Source: Pseudomonadota bacterium (GTDB lineage Bacteria; Pseudomonadota; Gammaproteobacteria; Xanthomonadales; Rhodanobacteraceae). Taken from it: 7,125 nt of DNA. The notes under the pieces are model-generated. The model saw nothing but the letters and a program-made list of their open reading frames with translations. It did not search any database and had not been told where the DNA came from. Numbering within the stretch: position 1 is the first letter of the stretch; every line of letters begins with the position of its first letter. The translations under genes were made by a program, and so were the position numbers. The DNA lies in assembly GCA_021798675.1 (NCBI GenBank), contig JAJZGE010000086.1:1-7125 (forward strand). Direction: 5' to 3'. Shown piece after piece: positions 5,642-7,125 of this stretch.

Positions 5642-7125
5642 TTACCCCGCTCCGCGCAGCGCCTGCCGCGCGGCCTGCGCCTCGGCGGCGGGCAGCTCAA
5701 TGAGCGGCACGAACTTGCCCGCGATCCGCACGGCCACCGGCATGCCATCGCGATAAAGCACGCGCGAACCCGGCACGGCCGGCACCTTGTCACCGGCCAG
5801 CACGCTGCCCACCAGGTTGAGCGGATCGCAGCCGCCCACCACGGCCAGCTCGCCATCGTCCGCGCGCTGGCGGATCGCGCGCAACGGCGCGATGGCCTCG
5901 GGCAGCGCGAACTGTTCGCCGACCATGCCCTCCACGAAGCGCCCGCCGCGGATCTCGCCGCGTGCCTCCAGCCGTCGATACACGCGCAACAGCTCGCGCC
6001 ACGGCGGCAGCCACGGCGCCTCGCGCTCCAGCAGTTGCCAGAACATCACGCCGTAACGGGCCAGCAGGGCGCGTGCGGCGTGTTCGATGTCCTCGTCTCT
6101 TGCGGCCGACTCGGGCGCGGCGCGCACGAGCGACCAGCGCCCCGCATCCTCGATTCCGCCGAACGTGTGCCGGCGCATGCGCCGGTGCCGCGGTGCCTCG
6201 CGCTTGGCGGCCGGTACCAGCAGTGCGCGCAGGCCGGCGAAGCTGTCCGCGCTGGCGCGGCCGGCGGCGACCAGCTCGCCCAGCGCATCCTCCAGCTCGG
6301 TGCGCAGCAGGTGTGCGAGGGACTGCAGTTCGTCGAAGAACAGTGCGCCGTGCTCGCGCAGCGCGTCGGCCACGGCCTGCGCGCGTGAGGACAGCAGGCT
6401 CTCCTGCGGCGACGCCTCTTGCGCCATGGCCGTCCAGACGGCCATCTGCCGACGCGGCAGCAGCACGACCGGTGTGGCGCGTACCGGTCCGCTGCCACCG
6501 CCTGCGCGCAGCCGGCTCCAGCCGATGCGGCCGGCGCGGCACAGTTCGTCCAGCCAGCTCGCCGAATAGTCGGCGATGCGCGCCGGCAGGATCTCCGCCT
6601 CCCAGGCAGCGGCGGCGGCTTCGAAGCCTTCCAGCTGCGCCAGCACCGCGGGCAGCGCATCCGGACCACGCAGCCGGGTGGCCGGGCTGGCGTGCTGCCA
6701 GTCGAGCAGGAAGCGCATCAGCTGGCGCCGGCTCACCGGCTCGATCTCGCGCCGCAGCCGGCCCAGCGTGTAGCGGTGGATGCGCGCCAGCAGGTGGCGC
6801 TCGCACCACTGGGTGGCATCGACGGCGGGATCGAAGCGGCCCTGGATCACGTAGCCTTCGGCCTGCAGGCGCAGCAGCGCGGCGTCCACGTCGGAGCACG
6901 CCACGCCCAGCGGCGCCGCGAGCGCGTCCACGGTGACCGGCCCCGATCCCAGCAACCGGCCGCGCACCAGCTCGCGCAGGGCGTCCTCGCTCGTCCAGCC
7001 CTGCGCGGCATATTCGGCGGGCGCAGCAATGGCGGGATGCATCTTGGCCGCCGGATGCACGGCTTGCCACAAGGGCAACTTCTCCGCGCTGACCCATACG
7101 CTGCCACCGCCTTCTCCCCGTCGGG
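5642..7125 (-). CDS. lhr: Lhr-type DNA helicase, C-terminal part (gene runs off the right edge)
   Basis: This is the last 493 residues or so of a long Lhr protein, a superfamily 2 DNA-repair helicase; long-form members are about 1400-1500 residues. The frame is open to the window edge, reading RRGEGGGSVWVSAEKL before the in-frame TTG at 7076-7078, so that TTG is internal and not the start. The stop TAA is at 5642-5644. Recognisable family blocks are GPVT in a winged-helix-like segment (6932-6943), the highly conserved WCERHLLARIHRYTL block through REIEPV (6734-6808), GALFFDELQ (6323-6349) and DPLNLVG (5807-5827). The ATPase/helicase motifs lie outside the window, so activity cannot be judged. 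The E. coli Lhr C-terminal region has been reported to act as a uracil-DNA glycosylase; whether this one does is unknown. The gene converges on the hexosaminidase gene and is probably not functionally linked to it. The shorter ligase-associated helicases lack this extension, so they are a less likely identity. Confidence 0.92.
   Translation of the reverse strand, partial: RRGEGGGSVWVSAEKLPLWQAVHPAAKMHPAIAAPAEYAAQGWTSEDALRELVRGRLLGSGPVTVDALAAPLGVACSDVDAALLRLQAEGYVIQGRFDPAVDATQWCERHLLARIHRYTLGRLRREIEPVSRRQLMRFLLDWQHASPATRLRGPDALPAVLAQLEGFEAAAAAWEAEILPARIADYSASWLDELCRAGRIGWSRLRAGGGSGPVRATPVVLLPRRQMAVWTAMAQEASPQESLLSSRAQAVADALREHGALFFDELQSLAHLLRTELEDALGELVAAGRASADSFAGLRALLVPAAKREAPRHRRMRRHTFGGIEDAGRWSLVRAAPESAARDEDIEHAARALLARYGVMFWQLLEREAPWLPPWRELLRVYRRLEARGEIRGGRFVEGMVGEQFALPEAIAPLRAIRQRADDGELAVVGGCDPLNLVGSVLAGDKVPAVPGSRVLYRDGMPVAVRIAGKFVPLIELPAAEAQAARQALRGAG

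Noticed and set aside
3064..5856. A 930-codon open frame on the minus strand covering the whole hexosaminidase gene
   Set aside because: It is antisense to a gene with intact GH20 motifs, its product is a Arg/Gly/Ala/His-rich sequence without any recognisable domain, and it runs through the spacer and into lhr. Such frames are common opposite GC-rich genes.
5962..6936. A 324-codon plus-strand open frame opposite lhr
   Set aside because: The product is Arg/Ala/Pro-rich low-complexity sequence with no domain, as expected from the shadow of a GC-rich gene carrying clear Lhr motifs.
7076..7078. TTG as a possible start codon of the lhr gene
   Set aside because: The frame stays open upstream to the window edge with family-like residues (VWVSAEKL), and the helicase motor is missing, so the true start lies beyond the window.

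Overview
The window looks like chromosomal DNA from a GC-rich gammaproteobacterium of the Xanthomonadales, most likely the Rhodanobacteraceae/Xanthomonadaceae side (Rhodanobacter, Dyella, Luteibacter or relatives). The evidence is the long TonB-dependent receptor of the Xanthomonas/Caulobacter style (plug motif GKLPAKNVADTIAQLPGV), the neighbouring secreted family GH20 hexosaminidase, and the high G+C of the two downstream genes. This placement comes from recognising protein families, not from a database search.

Layout: positions 1-147 are a leader that may hold the last few codons of an upstream gene. Positions 148-3054 (+) encode a complete 968-residue TonB-dependent outer-membrane receptor. 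A tandem-hairpin region follows, and its second hairpin (3110-3144) is a good Rho-independent terminator. A roughly 100-base spacer (3145-3243) then carries a near-perfect 25-bp palindrome (3186-3210) and a clear Shine-Dalgarno sequence. Positions 3244-5562 (+) encode a complete exported beta-N-acetylhexosaminidase. A 79-base GC-rich spacer separates it from a convergent gene on the minus strand, which enters from the right edge and ends at 5642. That gene is the C-terminal part of a long Lhr-type DNA helicase; its motor domains lie outside the window.

How the genes may work together: receptor plus GH20 fits a carbohydrate-scavenging locus for GlcNAc-containing glycans such as chitin oligosaccharides, as described for Xanthomonas-type carbohydrate utilisation loci. 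The receptor would bring oligosaccharides across the outer membrane using TonB energy, and the exported hexosaminidase would trim terminal GlcNAc/GalNAc. The shared substrate is inferred from adjacency. The terminator between the genes, and the palindrome after it, suggest the hexosaminidase has its own transcription control. Lhr is probably an unrelated DNA-repair neighbour.

I see no RNA genes, CRISPR arrays, insertion sequences, phage genes or defence genes, and no convincing new system. The most useful leads are the palindrome before the hexosaminidase, the cysteine-containing C-terminal module of that enzyme, and the interchangeable hairpins after the receptor gene.
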